Notes: generated by a model not told the origin, from the letters alone. A stretch of DNA of 64,000 nt from Ahaetulla prasina (GCF_028640845.1 NC_080546.1:76502697-76566696), one strand, 5' to 3'. Counted from the stretch's first letter, positions 10,522-22,524 are shown. Numbers and translations: made by a program.

Positions 10522-11361
10522 AAGGAAAATCAGCTGAAGATGTTTTATAGACATTTTGCAAGTCTTGTCACTCCAGTGACAAAACTTGCAAAAATGTTCC
10601 CAAATAATACTTCAATATGTTGGAAGTGTAAGAAAATTCATGGAACATATTACCATCTATAGTGGACATGCCTGGCGGCAAAAAAATTTTTGGGCAAATA
10701 TAAAGAAATGGCTAGAAAAAATAACAGACCAACCAATTGAAAGAAATTCGGAAACATTTTTATTAGGAATATTCACAAGAACATACAACAAAGAAATAAA
10801 ATATCTGATTGTACACATCATAACAGCTGCACGAATAAGATATGTACAAAACTGGAAACAGGAAAGGACACCAACAGTTGATAAAGTGATAGAAAAAGTT
10901 TTAGAATGTGCCAAGATGGATAAATTAACAAAAAAAATTAAAGAAAAAGAAGAGACAGATTATTACATAATTTGGAACAAATGGTATGAATGGCTTGAGA
11001 CTAGAAATAAAGAACAATATATACAGGGGAGAATCTAAAAATGTAAAATATGTATATAACAGATATATAGAAATGTATAAAAGTAAGGCTATTAGTGTTA
11101 GAAAATACAATGTAACCAAAGAAAAAGGGACAATGAAGAAAATAAAACAGTAAGAGATATGGGGGGAAAGATTTAAAATGGAAAGAAGACTACCAGGAAA
11201 CATTGGTTAAAAAGAGGATATATTTATATGTTGTATGTTATGTGTTTGTCATATTGTGTCATAATAAAATATTATTTTTTTAAAAAAAGCAATATTTAGT
11301 GATCTTGAGAAATAACAGTGTGATACATCATGGTTTGGTGAGTTACTGCATATATATTTCT

Positions 11362-11600
11362 GCACGTGGTGGCTCAGTGGTTAGAATGCAGTACTGCAGG
11401 CTATCTCTGCTGACTGCTGGCTGACTGCAATTTGGCAGTTCAAATCTCACCAGGCTTAAGGTTGACTCAGCCTTGCATCCTTCTGAGGTCGATAAAATGA
11501 GGCCCAGATTGTTGGGGACAATATGCTGACTCTGTAAACCACTTAGAGCTGTAAAGCACTGTGAAGTAGTATATAAGTCTTAAATGCTATTGCTATCACA
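11362..11600 (+). mobile_element. tRNA-derived SINE (MIR/CORE-like)
   Basis: A box gtggctcagtggttagaat, B box ggcagttcaaatct, core gttgactcagccttgcatcc and aaaatgaggcccagattgttg, and a 3' end gtaaaccacttagagctgtaaagcac-like running to tgctattgctat. The head and core match the SINE at 9095, but the tail is a different subtype. Confidence 0.85.
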
Positions 11601-13740
11601 CAAGATTATGTTTGGTGCCCAGAGACCAGAAAAGCTTGCTGATTCCTACTCTGAATCTTCCAGTCAAGATTGGACCATTGCAAAGCATAATTGGTTTACA
11701 TGTTTTCCATGTAACATATCTTTAAAGTACTCTGGGAAATATAAATAATAGATCCAGATTCATTGCCTAGCATTGTTCTGGCAATGGAAGCAGAATCAAT
11801 GACAATGTGGTAGTTAATGCTAAGTCTATAGCAACTGCTGTGGGAGGCTATGTGTTGATTTTGGATCCTGCTGCAAAAACCTGCAAAGCCAACTCAATAA
11901 AACAAACAAACAAGCAAAACAAAAACAAAAACCCCACAACAAGCAATTAATCTGTATGTCCATATTTCAATTTTTCCTGGGCTAGATTTACAATTGCCGT
12001 ACGATTTTTACTGTTGTATTAATATGTTGCCTGTTTTCATCTTACCTTTTAAAAAAAATGCTAAGCCATATGTTTTGGCTGAATATTTTTCAGCGGAATC
12101 TCTTGCTTACTTCAAATTAGTGAGGGTAGTTGGCATTACCTAGCAATATGATCTTTGTTGGCTGCAACTTAAGGAGAGTCAATTAGTCACCTATCATAAA
12201 TTTGGAAATATTGAAAGATGGTGCTTATTTGGGGAGGAAACCAAAACCAAAACTCATGATGTACAAAATGTTGACCATAGGAGAACTATGTTTCTGGGGC
12301 TTATCACCACGATATTAGATTAGTTGCTAAGTAGCAGGAGATAACTACATGGCTGGTTTCATCCATTTATTTTCACTAGGACTCTTCAGGGAAAGTCATC
12401 CTCCATATTAGATGTTCCATGTTCAACCTACAGTCTTATCCCTGAAGTTACATAATAAACAAGGTATCATTAAATCGGGAATTAAAGGTAAGTCCCATAA
12501 ATTTTACTGATGATAAAACGAAAGAAAAATAATTTTGTTTTGAATTTTCAGCTCAATTCCCCCAAAATCTTTGTGCTCCATATATATTGGAAGGTACTTT
12601 ATAGAATTCTCAACAAGCATGGCAGAATTCTCAGCATGGAATTACATTCTTACAGTGTAGTAACAATCCCAACATATTGGAAAAAAGGAGGTTGGGATAG
12701 GGTGCTATGGAAGTATGGCATAGAGATAACAAGGTAGTCTGAATTGCTGAAGACATGAATCAACCTGAAGAGCTATCACAAACGTTACTTGGGTCCTAGG
12801 AATTAGGAAAGCGGGTGACATTTCATCATAAGTGTGCAGCGAATATTTAAGCAATTTGTCATCAATGAATACATGGGAAAAGTCAGTGGACAATGCTGCA
12901 GAATACATTCTTAATTTTTCTCCCCATTTAATTGATCATTACATACATACATAGATTTTTTTCCCTTTTCTATTCCACCTTTCCTTCAGGAACAAAAACA
13001 GCACATACAGTATTCATACTGTATCTCCCATAATTTTATGATTATTACAATACTAGGATCAATAACCCTAAGACACAAAAAAAATGACACGTCCGAAGTC
13101 ATTATGTGACCTTCATAGTTGAGTAGAGTTACAACTCCCTGAAGATTAGGCTCACTTATTCAGCCAGCAAGGGCTCTACATGCAAATATATTTATATAGC
13201 CATCAATATTAATAGTCAGAGAGATCTGCGGCTACTACAGTTTATTTTTTTTCATTTTGGTAGAATAGTTGTTGTACATATAAACGGTGGAGAGAAACTC
13301 TGCGGCCCTTCGGTAGAAAGATAGAGACCTTAATGACCATTTTAATGATTTTCACTGCTCCCCTGATCTCAGTGCTTTATTTCTATTGATTTTATAATGA
13401 GAATCCATGAGACAAAGGGAATAGCAAAGTTTCTCAACCTGGCATATCTTCTTCTGCTGTCCCTAAAGAAGCATCAAGAAAATAATGATAGAATAGTATG
13501 ACCCAATTCAATTGTACAGTTCTAATTGTTATAATCCTCATTTTTCCATCTGGCAAGTGTAGACTAAATTGTTTTATTTTCTCAGCAAATTAGAACTGCT
13601 AGATTGAAGGACCCATAAATAAGGTTTAATCCGTGAGACACTTTAAATAATTCTTCATTCTCGACTGGGTAATTATTTGAGCTACATTTTTAACAAATAC
13701 CTTTTTATTGGGGAGGGGGAATAAAGAACCTTACAAAAAC
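11601..13740. other. 2.1-kb spacer, nothing recognised
   Basis: AT-rich DNA with a (CAAA)-type patch at 11900-11935. No repeat family or open frame over about 75 codons that I can support; this may be unique sequence. Confidence 0.5.
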
Positions 13741-13741
13741 A

Positions 13742-13806
13742 TACTGTATTTTTCAGAGTATAATACGCAACCCCCCCCCCAAAAAAAGGCTGAAAATTAT
13801 ACTCCA
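13742..13806 (+). mobile_element. fragment of TA-flanked DNA transposon
   Basis: actgtatttttcagagtata and the following C-run and a-run match the left end of the complete element at 56706. Only about 65 bp remain. Confidence 0.6.
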
Positions 13807-13811
13807 AATCT

Positions 13812-13848
13812 AGCTTTTTTGAAGCTTTTTTGAAGCTTTTTTGAAGCG
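13812..13848 (+). repeat. 11-bp tandem repeat
   Basis: Three perfect copies of ttttttgaagc followed by gg, joining the transposon fragment to the L2 fragment. Confidence 0.85.
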
Positions 13849-13941
13849 GACGGCACCCTGAGAAGTCCCTCTCTGTGAAAGCGCACGGGTCGGTGGGAGG
13901 CATAAGGTAACAGCAGGCGGTCCCGTAAGTACCCAGGCCCT
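13849..13941 (-). mobile_element. L2 LINE fragment, antisense
   Basis: acggcaccctgagaagtccc and gcaggcggtcccgtaagtac correspond to the L2 copy at 42480-42590. About 90 bp remain, fused to the CR1 on its right. Confidence 0.75.
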
Positions 13942-14836
13942 AAGCCATTTCTGACAAATAGCAGTCCAATATTTTCTTGAAAGCCTCAAGTGATGAAATT
14001 CCCACTACTTCCGAAGGCAAACTGTTCCGTTTGTTGATTGTTTTCACTGTTAGAAAGTTCCTCCTCATTTCTAGGTTGAATCTTTCTTTGGTCAGTTTCC
14101 ATCCATTATTCCTTGTCTGGCCTTCAGATGCTTTGGAAAACAGCTTGACCTCCTCCTCTCTGTGGCAGCCCCTCAAGTATTCGAAGATGTCTCCCCTGGT
14201 CCTTCTCTTCACTAGACTAGCTATGCCCAGTTCATGTAACTGTTCTTCATATATTTTATTCTCCAGTCCCCTAATCATCCTGATTGCTCTCCTCTGCACT
14301 TTTTCTAGAGTTTCAACATTGTTTTTATAGTATGGTGACCAAAACTGGATGCAATACTCAAGGTGTGGTCTTACTAGGGCTTTATAGAGTGGTAGTAGTA
14401 CCTCACTTGATCTTGATTGTATCCCTCTATTAATGCAATTTAGGATTGTATTGGCTTTTTTAGCTGCTGCTGCACACTGCTGGCTCATATTTAGCTGATT
14501 GTCCACTAAGACTCCAAGATGCCTCTCAAAGTCACTGCTATTAAGCCTGGTTTTCCCCAGTTTATATGTGTGCTTTTGGTTTTTCTTAGCTAAGTGTAAG
14601 ACTACTTTTCTCTACACTGAATTTCATTTTGTTAGATAGGGCCCAGTGTTCAAGTCTGTCAAGATCCATCTGGATCTTGAGCCTATCTTCCAGGGTGTTA
14701 GGTATTTCTGCCAGCTTAGTATCATCTGCAAATTTGGTGAGTTCCCCTTCTATTCCCTCATCTAAGACATTTATGAAGATATTGAAGAGTATTGGGCCTA
14801 AAACGGAACCTTGTGGCACCCCACTGCATACTTCGT
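13942..14836 (-). pseudogene. CR1 LINE ORF2 C-terminal half, antisense
   Basis: The minus strand encodes PQGSVLGPILFNIFIN and the RT active-site block ELTKFADDTKL, with F-A-D-D in place of the usual Y-A-D-D. After a frameshift near 14580 an uninterrupted run of about 188 residues continues through [29 protein letters not shown] and TRGDIFEYLRGCHREEE to the end of ORF2. The 5' end is truncated within the RT domain and the CR1 3' UTR is missing, replaced by the L2 fragment. The reading frame is well preserved for a dead copy. Confidence 0.88.
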
Positions 14837-15349
14837 ATGATTTTTATATGATTTGTATGATTTTTGTATATTTTTATAAATTTGGTATATATTTACCAAT
14901 TAATTATGAATTATTATTTGGCCAGTGAAGATAAAAACAAAATATTCCTAGAAAAACATCAGCTTTAATCCAGGTTAATTAAAAATTACAGTCCCATACT
15001 TATCTAGCAGTAAATACCACTGAATACGTGAAAACCTATTTTTCAGTTAACAAATACCAGATTTGGCAACTCATTGGAGTTAATTTTAAAATTTTGTTCA
15101 AATAGAGATGGAAAAGACAATTATTTTAGTTATCTTTTCAAATAAATGGTCACAAAGAAAAGGTATGACTCAAAACTTTTCTGTATTTTCATTTTATGCC
15201 TGAAACAGAAGAATCTATATATTTGTGTGTGTTAAATTACAGCATAAGTAGATATTTCGCAAGGCAAATGAACAATAGAGTCAGTGTAGATCTACTGAAA
15301 TAATTGGAACTTAATCATAACTAGGCTAAATATGATTGCAGTTGGGGGG
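14837..15349. other. AT-rich spacer, nothing recognised
   Basis: No repeat or gene recognised. Confidence 0.5.
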
Positions 15350-15357
15350 GGTCAGTT

Positions 15358-16234
15358 CAGGGGTGAAATGCTCCCGGTTCAGACCGGATCGGGTGAACCG
15401 GTAGTGATAGGGCAGGTAGCTCGGAGAACCAGTAGTAAAAATCCCTTCCCCCCCTGCCCATGCCCACCCAATCACCTGGTCCTCACTTGCCTACTTGCTC
15501 CTTCTTTCGGGCTCGCAAAGCCTTGTTTCGGCTGCTGCAATCAATTGCATCAGCTAGCAACTGAATCTGCCTGCCTGCAATCCATCTCATCGGTGAGCGA
15601 CTCAATCTGCCTGTCTCCAATTGGGTAAGTAACTGTGAGGGGGGGCAGCTTTAAAAAAAATAGTTAATTGGGATTTTTTAAAGGAGTTTTATTTTATTTT
15701 TTTAGACAGCAATTTAAAATTAAGGAAGTTTTAAATTTAGCTGCTTTTCTCTAAAATATAAATAAAATAAAATAAAATAATAAAATATTTGTGCAGCTTT
15801 CTGAGATTTTGTGTGTTTCTGTAGTGTTTCACTCTAAATACACAAACACACAAAATCTCACAAAGCTGTATGTGGCATTTTGTGTGTGTGAAAGAGTCAG
15901 TTGTGTTGTGTTGTGTTGTTGTGTGTAAAGTGTGAAAGTTGGTTTTTGAGCTTTTTGTCGATGTGTGAGGTTCCTGCTTGTTGCAGGGGCCATTTTGGGT
16001 GAAGTGCAGCTGCTTTTACTCACAACTGTAAGTCAGTTGTGTTATGTTGTGTTGTGTGAGTATAAAGTGTGAAAGTTGGATTTTGGTACCTCTTATTTTT
16101 GTGTACTTTGTTTATTATTTTTATTATTTATTGTTACTGGCCACGCCCACCCAGTCACCTGCCCACCAAGCCACACCCACCAATTAAGCCACGCCCACAG
16201 AAGCGGTAGGGAAAATTTTTAGATTTCACCCCTG
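15358..16234 (+). mobile_element. non-autonomous hAT element (family N3), complete
   Basis: Begins caggggtgaaatgctcccgg and ends agatttcacccctg, a perfect 12-bp terminal inverted repeat. A perfect 8-bp duplication, ggtcagtt, flanks it at 15350-15357 and 16235-16242. The interior has a (AAAAT)n patch, a gtgtttctgtagtgtttcac block and ccacgcccaccaa repeats, all shared with the copy at 20109. It has no transposase frame; at 877 bp it relied on a partner element. Confidence 0.93.
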
Positions 16235-16440
16235 GGTCAGTTCAATTATACTATTATTATATACAGGCCAGCAATTGCAAAACATTTCATTGGCTCATTG
16301 GGCATGAATTGTGCTTGGTGAATTGTTTGTGAAAATCTTTGGTAGCGTCAAGATGCGATTCCTCCTTTTTCTCTGTTCATGTTCCAAACCCTGAATTTAA
16401 TATAAATCACTGGATGATCAAGGAAGAATCAAAAGAAATA

Positions 16441-17180
16441 TGTGTATGCAATTCCAAAATTATTAGCTTTGGATCAGTGGCCACACCAGGACACCTTTCA
16501 ATTCCCCTGTCGGTGTTCCAGAAAACCCAATGTCAACGTTCCAGAAACCCCCTCCTGCAGAAAAGATTCCGAGGCAAACATCTTTCAAAGTACTTTTACT
16601 AGCATAGGTAAACTGGCACAGCTGGATAAACTCTGAATCTGGAGATCCAGGTTTTCCCTCAGTAGTACAAAACCCGAGACCATCACCCTTTGACTCCTCT
16701 GCCGATCACGTGCTCCAATCACCAACCGTCCCATCTCGAGGCATTACTACGACCACTCCTTCTCCAGATGCAGTCTTGGCCTGACCTTGACGGGCAGGAA
16801 GAATGTTATTATGTCTATTGGCCCCTTGTATCAAGCCCACACTTCTCCTACTTTCCCACACAGGAGAAAGTGGCAGCATGGAAGCCCTCGGCCTAGTATG
16901 GCTTCCAAAGCTGACACTCCCTTTTCATAGGAAGTTAGCCAATCATTATCAATAGAATGGAATATGTTTCCTTATTACAATCATTTCTGCCTATCAGCAT
17001 GAATATCTTTTCCCTTTCCTTCCTTGTTCTGCTGAAACAGATGTTTCCTTATCATAAAGTTACAGCAATCTTTTTATTTGTAATTAAACAGATGTCTCAA
17101 TACAAAGCTAAATAAATGGGGATTTTATTTTCCCTGTACATTTTTTTATATGTCTTCCTTTACACTGATTCTGCCACATA
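16441..17180 (-). mobile_element. possible LTR, antisense
   Basis: Read on the minus strand the block opens TGTGGCAGAATCAG and has CCAAT-like promoter motifs, then sequence resembling the downstream half of an LTR. Candidate ends are CACA at 17180 and TG at 16441, with flanks aaata and taata (four of five match). An alternative end is TG at 16532. The case rests on overall style and weak ends, so treat it as provisional. Confidence 0.35.
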
Positions 17181-17215
17181 ATATATTCATTTGTTTATAC
17201 TGACAGGAACCAGCC

Positions 17216-17697
17216 CAATAAAATAGAATAGAATAACAGGGTTGGAAGGACCATGGAGGTCATCTAGTCCAACCCCCTGCCCAGGCAGGAAACCCTACAC
17301 CACTTCAGAAAATGGTTATCCAACATCTTCTTAAAAATTTCCAGTGTTGCAGCATTCACAACTTCTGGAGACAAGTTGTTCCACTGATTAATTGTTCTAA
17401 CTGTCAGGAAATTTCTCCTTAGTTCTAGATTGCTTCTCTCCTTGATTAGTTTCCACCCATTGCTTCTTGTCCTGCCCTCAGGTGCTTTGGAGAACGGCCC
17501 GACTCCCTCTTCTTTGTGGCAACCCCTGAGATATTGGAACACTGCTATCATGTCTCCTCTAGTCCTTCTTTTCATTAAACTAGACATACCCAGTTCCTGC
17601 AACCATTCTTAATATGTTTTAGCCTCCACCCCCCTAATCATCTTTGTTGCTCTTCTCTGCACTCTGCACTCTTTCTAGAGTCTCTACATCTTTTTTA
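17216..17697 (-). pseudogene. CR1 LINE 3' end, antisense
   Basis: The left edge is the antisense pentamer tail (aatagaatagaataacaggg) followed by the CR1 3' UTR (ggttggaaggaccatggagg; caggcaggaaaccctac). The minus strand encodes [33 protein letters not shown] and TLEIFKKMLDNH as an open run of about 112 residues. It is 5'-truncated near 17697 inside a run of gcactct repeats. Confidence 0.88.
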
Positions 17698-17845
17698 CAG
17701 TTAGCTAACAGTTTCACAGTTAGTTAATCAGTTAGCTAACAATATAATGCATGGTTTCTAATTCATATTGAAGAATGAGATGGACCTATAAGATGCCAGT
17801 ACCTGGATATTTCTACCTGCTCTAAGGATCAAAATTATCTTAGAA

Positions 17846-17976
17846 CAGGGGTCTCCAACCTTGGTCCCTTTAAGACTTGTGGACTTCAACTCCCAGAGTT
17901 CCTCAGCCAGCTCTGCTATGGGACTCTGGGAGTTGAAGTCCATAAGTCTTAAAGGGACCAAGGTTGGAGACCCCTG
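17846..17976. mobile_element. palindromic hAT-like MITE, copy 1
   Basis: Opens caggggtctccaaccttgg and closes with its near-perfect complement. The whole 131-bp unit is a hairpin with arms of about 60 bp. Flanks tcttagaa and ccttagat agree at six of eight positions. Other copies are at 18439, 31253 and 47297. Confidence 0.85.
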
Positions 17977-18438
17977 CCTTAGATTGTTTTCCAAGACTCT
18001 AGTAAGCAGTTCCCTTGGTACAAAATATTGCATGAAAATAGAAATTCAGGTATTAAGATCTCTTTAAATTCTTTATATATTTTCTCTCAAAGTTCATCAG
18101 GAGATTTTCCACTGTGAATAGAATTACAGACTTCAGCGATATCTGAAATAAAAAAAAGGAAAACCCACAGTGCACAATGCATCAGCATGAATATTTGTTG
18201 TTTGTTTCTGGTAGGGCACATGTTACACCCCTTGAGCTGCTTTGGTTGCTAGTTTGTTTTTGTGTCCAATTCAAGATCTTTGATCTTTTGTGTTGCCTGG
18301 ATTATTTGAGGGGCCCCAATTTCATCTGCCCATCTCACCAAATCTCACAGAACGAGTATGTCTGGTGTTCTATCTCCCTATTGAAAAGTTTTAGATATCT
18401 ATTTGTGGTCTAGCCTAGAGTGGGATTTATGTCTATCT

Positions 18439-18573
18439 CAGGGGTCTCCAGCCTTGGTCCCCTTAAGACTTGTGGACTTCAACTCCCAGAGTTCCTCAGC
18501 CAGCTTTGCTGGCTGAGGGACTCTGGGAGTTGAAGTCCACAAGTCTTAAAGGGACCAAGGTTGGAGACCCCTG
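18439..18573. mobile_element. palindromic hAT-like MITE, copy 2
   Basis: Same family as copy 1, with a perfect 8-bp duplication, gtctatct, at 18431-18438 and 18574-18581. It contains both ctcagccagctttgct and its facing complement, giving a long hairpin. Confidence 0.92.
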
Positions 18574-18581
18574 GTCTATCT

Positions 18582-19561
18582 GGATAAAATATATGTGGCT
18601 TTATTGCCAAATTCATAATATCTGTGGATTCATGAGTATGCATTAAGTGTTGCTCTTATGCTTTCGATATGAAGTTTTAATGTGTCAATATTGAAGACCC
18701 ATCCAATTATAAAACTGTCTTGGTTGATTTTTTAACTGTTCATAACCTTTTGTAAATAACTTGCATATTTAACTTCCCAATCCTCTAATCCCATTTAGAC
18801 TGATAGTGAAAGAATCACTGAGGATCCTTTAAGGATCTTCTTCATAGTCTAAGAGCAGGAAAGTGACCTACTGAGATCCCTTCTTCCCCTTCCCAGCTGA
18901 TAAAGTCCAAATGTAGTTTCTAGAGTTCCTTAGGCATAGTCTTATTTATACATTGTTATTTTAGTTTATTTATCCCTGCTTGAATTGAATACCTACATCA
19001 ATAAGTAGACTAAGCCATCCATGCAGGAGGCCCACATGCAACATGTCTATATAAATCGACTATGTTCAGTTGATATATAGACTACGGGAAAAGTTAACAC
19101 AGAGGGAAACCCATCTAAATTCCCACAAATACATAAGGCACAAATTTACAGGCTTATCCACTGGATTGTGAGGCTACTAAACACTTTTCATGGTGGATTA
19201 TATGCAGCATATAAAGCTCAACTGTAATTGGAATTATTTAAATGCAAGTTTGAGTGGCTCGGTAAAGTCCCCCCCCCTCCTGAAATTGTCAATTGTGTTC
19301 TCAGACTTTATGGCATAAACTGATATCATCTTAATTTAAACTTTGACTTCCTATTACTAGGTCAATGGTGAAGATTAAAAACTTTCTTGTATAGATTTTT
19401 TTAAAATAGAAAGTGACAGTTTAATTCAGCAGAGCTGTGTTCAAAGGGTACTTAAGCACAGCAAAGATTGCTAGCATCAGCATACTTCAAGCTAAAAATG
19501 ATAATATAACATTAATTATTAAACAATAAAGTTTTGGCTTTTTTAAAAGGAATGAATGAAA

Positions 19562-19601
<40 letters not shown>

Positions 19602-20100
19602 AGGCACTGAAGGTAAAATAAAATATTTACCTTCATTGCGTAAACTAATATCACAAATAATTTTTAGATTTTTACTTTGAAGTTCTTATCTTTCTCCCCA
19701 CATCACTTTTATGTTACTGTTCCAAGTTCTTGCCTTGCCTGATTTGGAATAGTTATGGCAAAACCTTTGAGCTCAGCATGTCAAACATCTGCAAAATGCC
19801 TAACTTGAACCTGCTGGCATTGTCAGCCCCTACCCTGAACAAAATAAAAACAATTCTTTACATATTCATTCTTTTTTTAAAAAAAGATAAAAATTAAGGC
19901 AGCTGTGGGTTGCATGAGGATATCATTCTTGAAGTGGCTCTTCTACAGCCTCTGTAGCCTCAGAAAACCATCCAAAACCATACCCCAATCTCACATAATA
20001 TTTGGAGGTACAGAGGCTGCTTTACAGCATGGCCTTTCCTGTGGTAAGCGTGCACAGTTTGGAGAAAACTCACCTTCCACATTGCTGCTGGCAAGGAAAA
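18582..20100. other. spacer with one CA microsatellite
   Basis: About 1.5 kb with no repeat family recognised apart from the (CA)n at 19563-19597. No supportable open frame. Confidence 0.5.
19563..19597. repeat. (CA)n microsatellite
   Basis: About 17 uninterrupted CA dinucleotides. Confidence 0.95.
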
Positions 20101-20597
20101 CAGCTGAGCAGGGATGAAATGCTCCCGGTTCGGACTGGCTCGCGCGATCCGGTAGCAATGGCGGCTGCTGGTTCGGAGGACTGGTAGCAAAAATCCCTGC
20201 CCCTGCCCCCCCCCGCCTCTGCTGAGCTGCACCATCAGCAGAGGTTGTTTTTTTTTACTTTTAAAAGCCAGCTTTTCTTCAGCCAAAACATGCCTTTAAA
20301 AGTAAAAAAAAGCCTTTGAGGATCCCGCCTCTCAGCTGAGATCTGCAGAGCCTTTAAACTTCAAAAAAAAAAAGTCTCCTCTGGCGATCTCACCTGAGTT
20401 CCTCATCAGCAGAACCTTACTTGTACTCTTACTTGTAGAAAACATATTTTCTACAATAAGAGTAGAGATTCTAAGGCACTTACCTGATTATGATGAATGC
20501 ATGGCTTTTTTCCCAGCCCGAAAGCAGTTTCACTTTCAGCCCAGATAGAATCAATTGCTTAGCTAATCTATTTCCTCAGTGATCAACTAATGCTGGC

Positions 20598-20635
20598 TGG
20601 CTTTGCTGGCTGAGGAACTCTGGGAATTGAAGTCC
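20598..20635. mobile_element. fragment of palindromic MITE inside hAT-N3
   Basis: tttgctggctgaggaactct followed by gggaattgaagtccac matches one arm of the MITEs at 17846 and 18439. The other arm is missing. Confidence 0.6.
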
Positions 20636-20752
20636 ACAATAAAATAAAATAAAATAAAATAAAATAAAATAAAATAAAATAAAATAAAATAAAATAAAAT
20701 AAAATAAAATAAAATAAAATAAAATAAAATAAAATAAAATAAAATAATAAAA
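20636..20752. repeat. (AAAAT)n pentamer array
   Basis: About 22 copies of AAAAT, against only a few in the sister hAT at 15358, so it expanded in this copy. Confidence 0.95.
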
Positions 20753-20844
20753 TATTTGTGCAGCTTTCTGAGATTTGGTGTGTTTCTGTAGTGTTTCACT
20801 CTAACTACACAAACACACAAAATCTCAGAAAGCTATATGTGGCA

Positions 20845-20878
<34 letters not shown>

Positions 20879-21257
20879 TCAGTTTTGTTGTGTGTGTGTA
20901 AAGTGTGAAAGTTGGTTTTTGAGCTTTTTGTGGCTGTGTGAAGTGTGAAGTGCAGCTGCATTTACATTGTGTGTGAGTCAGTTGTGTTGTGTTGTGTTGT
21001 GTGTGTGTAAAGTGTAAAAGTTGGTTTTTGGTACCTCTAATTGTTTTTTATACTTTGTTTATTATTTTTATTATTTATTGTTATTGGCCACGCCCACCCA
21101 GTCATCTGACCACCAAGCCACGCCCACCAATTAAGCCATGACCACAGAACAGGTAGGGAAAATGTTTAGATTTCACCCCTGCAGCTGAGGCATGACAATT
21201 CACTCTGCCATGCCAATCAGCTGGGCTTTGGAAATGGAAATATAGGTGAGCATATTT

Positions 21258-21372
21258 CAGGGATAGGCGGGTGGGCCCACTTCAAAATCGGAGTGAACCG
21301 GTTCACTCACGGCTGAAAGTCGGAGCTAATGGTTCACCTGAACTGGTTCAAACTGGTAGAATCCCACCACTG
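21258..21372 (-). mobile_element. short hAT-like fragment
   Basis: The right end gtagaatcccaccactg is a hAT-N terminus and its complement resembles the left end of the element at 24463. The left end (cagggataggcggg) is plausible, but the flanks do not form a TSD. Confidence 0.5.
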
Positions 21373-21904
21373 GACCATTCTCCTGTTGCATCCTCAGCTT
21401 CCAAAAATTTCAATTTCGAAAATTGTTGTAGGATGTTGGTAAATGCTGGCATTCACCGGTCAAGATAGCTAGTGTCGTGCTTCCTATAGGAAACCTATTC
21501 TTTTTGGTAAGGGGAAATTTCACCAGGTTCCTGAATTTAAATATGAGTTAATATTTATCCAGGGCTTTGTGATTTCTGATCTCTGTGGATGGGCAAACAA
21601 GAAGCTTGAAGCATGATGTAATTTAATAGAAGTTAAAACTATTAAAAGCTATCTCTAATAATGTAGTAAGATAAAAAAAAATCCACCCAAAGAAATATTA
21701 AAATGCTACGTGAACAAGGAAATATGAGGAAGAATACGAGGAACTGGAAGGACAGGTTTCTATACAAAACGTCCTCTGCTATTTTACTTTTTAACCAAAT
21801 TTTTACACATTGTATTAGTTAATAGTTTTGATTGGCTTTATTAGATTTTAACATAAAATATTTTAGCATAAAAGACAGATTATAAATAAAAATCAAAATA
21901 CACA
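21373..21904. other. spacer, nothing recognised
   Basis: AT-rich, with no family recognised. Confidence 0.5.
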
Positions 21905-22461
21905 AGAAAATTGTAAGAGAACAGTTGTCTGATCTTGATGAATATAAATCACCGGGACCTGTTGGATTATATCCAAAAGTTCTAAAAGAGCCAGCAGATG
22001 TTATCTCAGAATCATTTCACCATATCTTTAAAAAATTCCGGAACACTGGGAAACTACCTGAGGGTTGGAAAAAAGCTGATGTGGTTACCATATTAAAAAA
22101 AAAAAGGGGGGGGGACAGACCCAGGAAACTACAAACCACTCAGCCTAATATCAATGGAAAAGGTAATAAAAAACAGTTCTGCAAACATCTAGAAACAAAT
22201 AAACTAGAAGCCAGCATGGTTTTGTTAAAAACAGATCATGCAAAATCAATCTTATTTTACACTTAGACAAAGTGACTAAATTAGTAGACCAGCAAAATGC
22301 TGTGGACCTAGCATACTTAGATTTCAGTAAGGCATCTGACAAAGTAGACTGCAACCTACTTCTAGGTAAGCTGGAAAAATGTGGGATAGACAACATCACT
22401 ATCAGATGGATTTGTAACTGGCTGACAAACCGTACTCAACGAGTGGTCCTTAATGATACTA

Positions 22462-22462
<1 letters not shown>
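21905..22462 (+). pseudogene. CR1 LINE ORF2, early RT domain
   Basis: Encodes DEYKSPGPVGLYPKVLKE, GKLPEGWKKADVV and, in another frame, LAYLDFSKASDKVD (RT motif A, with S in place of the usual F) and WICNWLTNRTQRVVLND. The coding is interrupted by an A-run/G-run slippage site near 22100. It stops abruptly where the TTTC array begins; the following roughly 550 bp of CR1 is absent. Confidence 0.85.

Positions 22463-22524
<62 letters not shown>

Larger units (their letters stand above)
8835..11288 (+). pseudogene. L1 LINE, 3' part of ORF2 plus 3' UTR (outer copy, L1-B)
   Basis: A 5'-truncated L1 interrupted twice, by a SINE (9095-9353) and by another L1 (9752-10521). ORF2 fragments in order are ISYYLIQAAIKSN and GWHAFLWDGKYK before the SINE; LELDLNRDIDWSTYI and WETMWQVNSKLTLS between the insertions; then, after 10522, a Cys/His cluster around CWKCKKIHGTYYHLWWTC and a C-terminus related to that at 28064. 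The poly(A) signal aataaaatatt lies near 11265. Stops and frameshifts throughout show an inactive copy. Confidence 0.85.
20109..21181 (+). mobile_element. non-autonomous hAT element (family N3), complete, second copy
   Basis: Begins cagggatgaaatgctcccgg and ends agatttcacccctg, with a perfect 8-bp duplication, cagctgag, at 20101-20108 and 21182-21189. The terminal and internal blocks match the copy at 15358. At 1073 bp it is longer because of the expanded (AAAAT)n at 20636-20752 and a stray piece of the palindromic MITE at 20598-20635. Confidence 0.93.
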
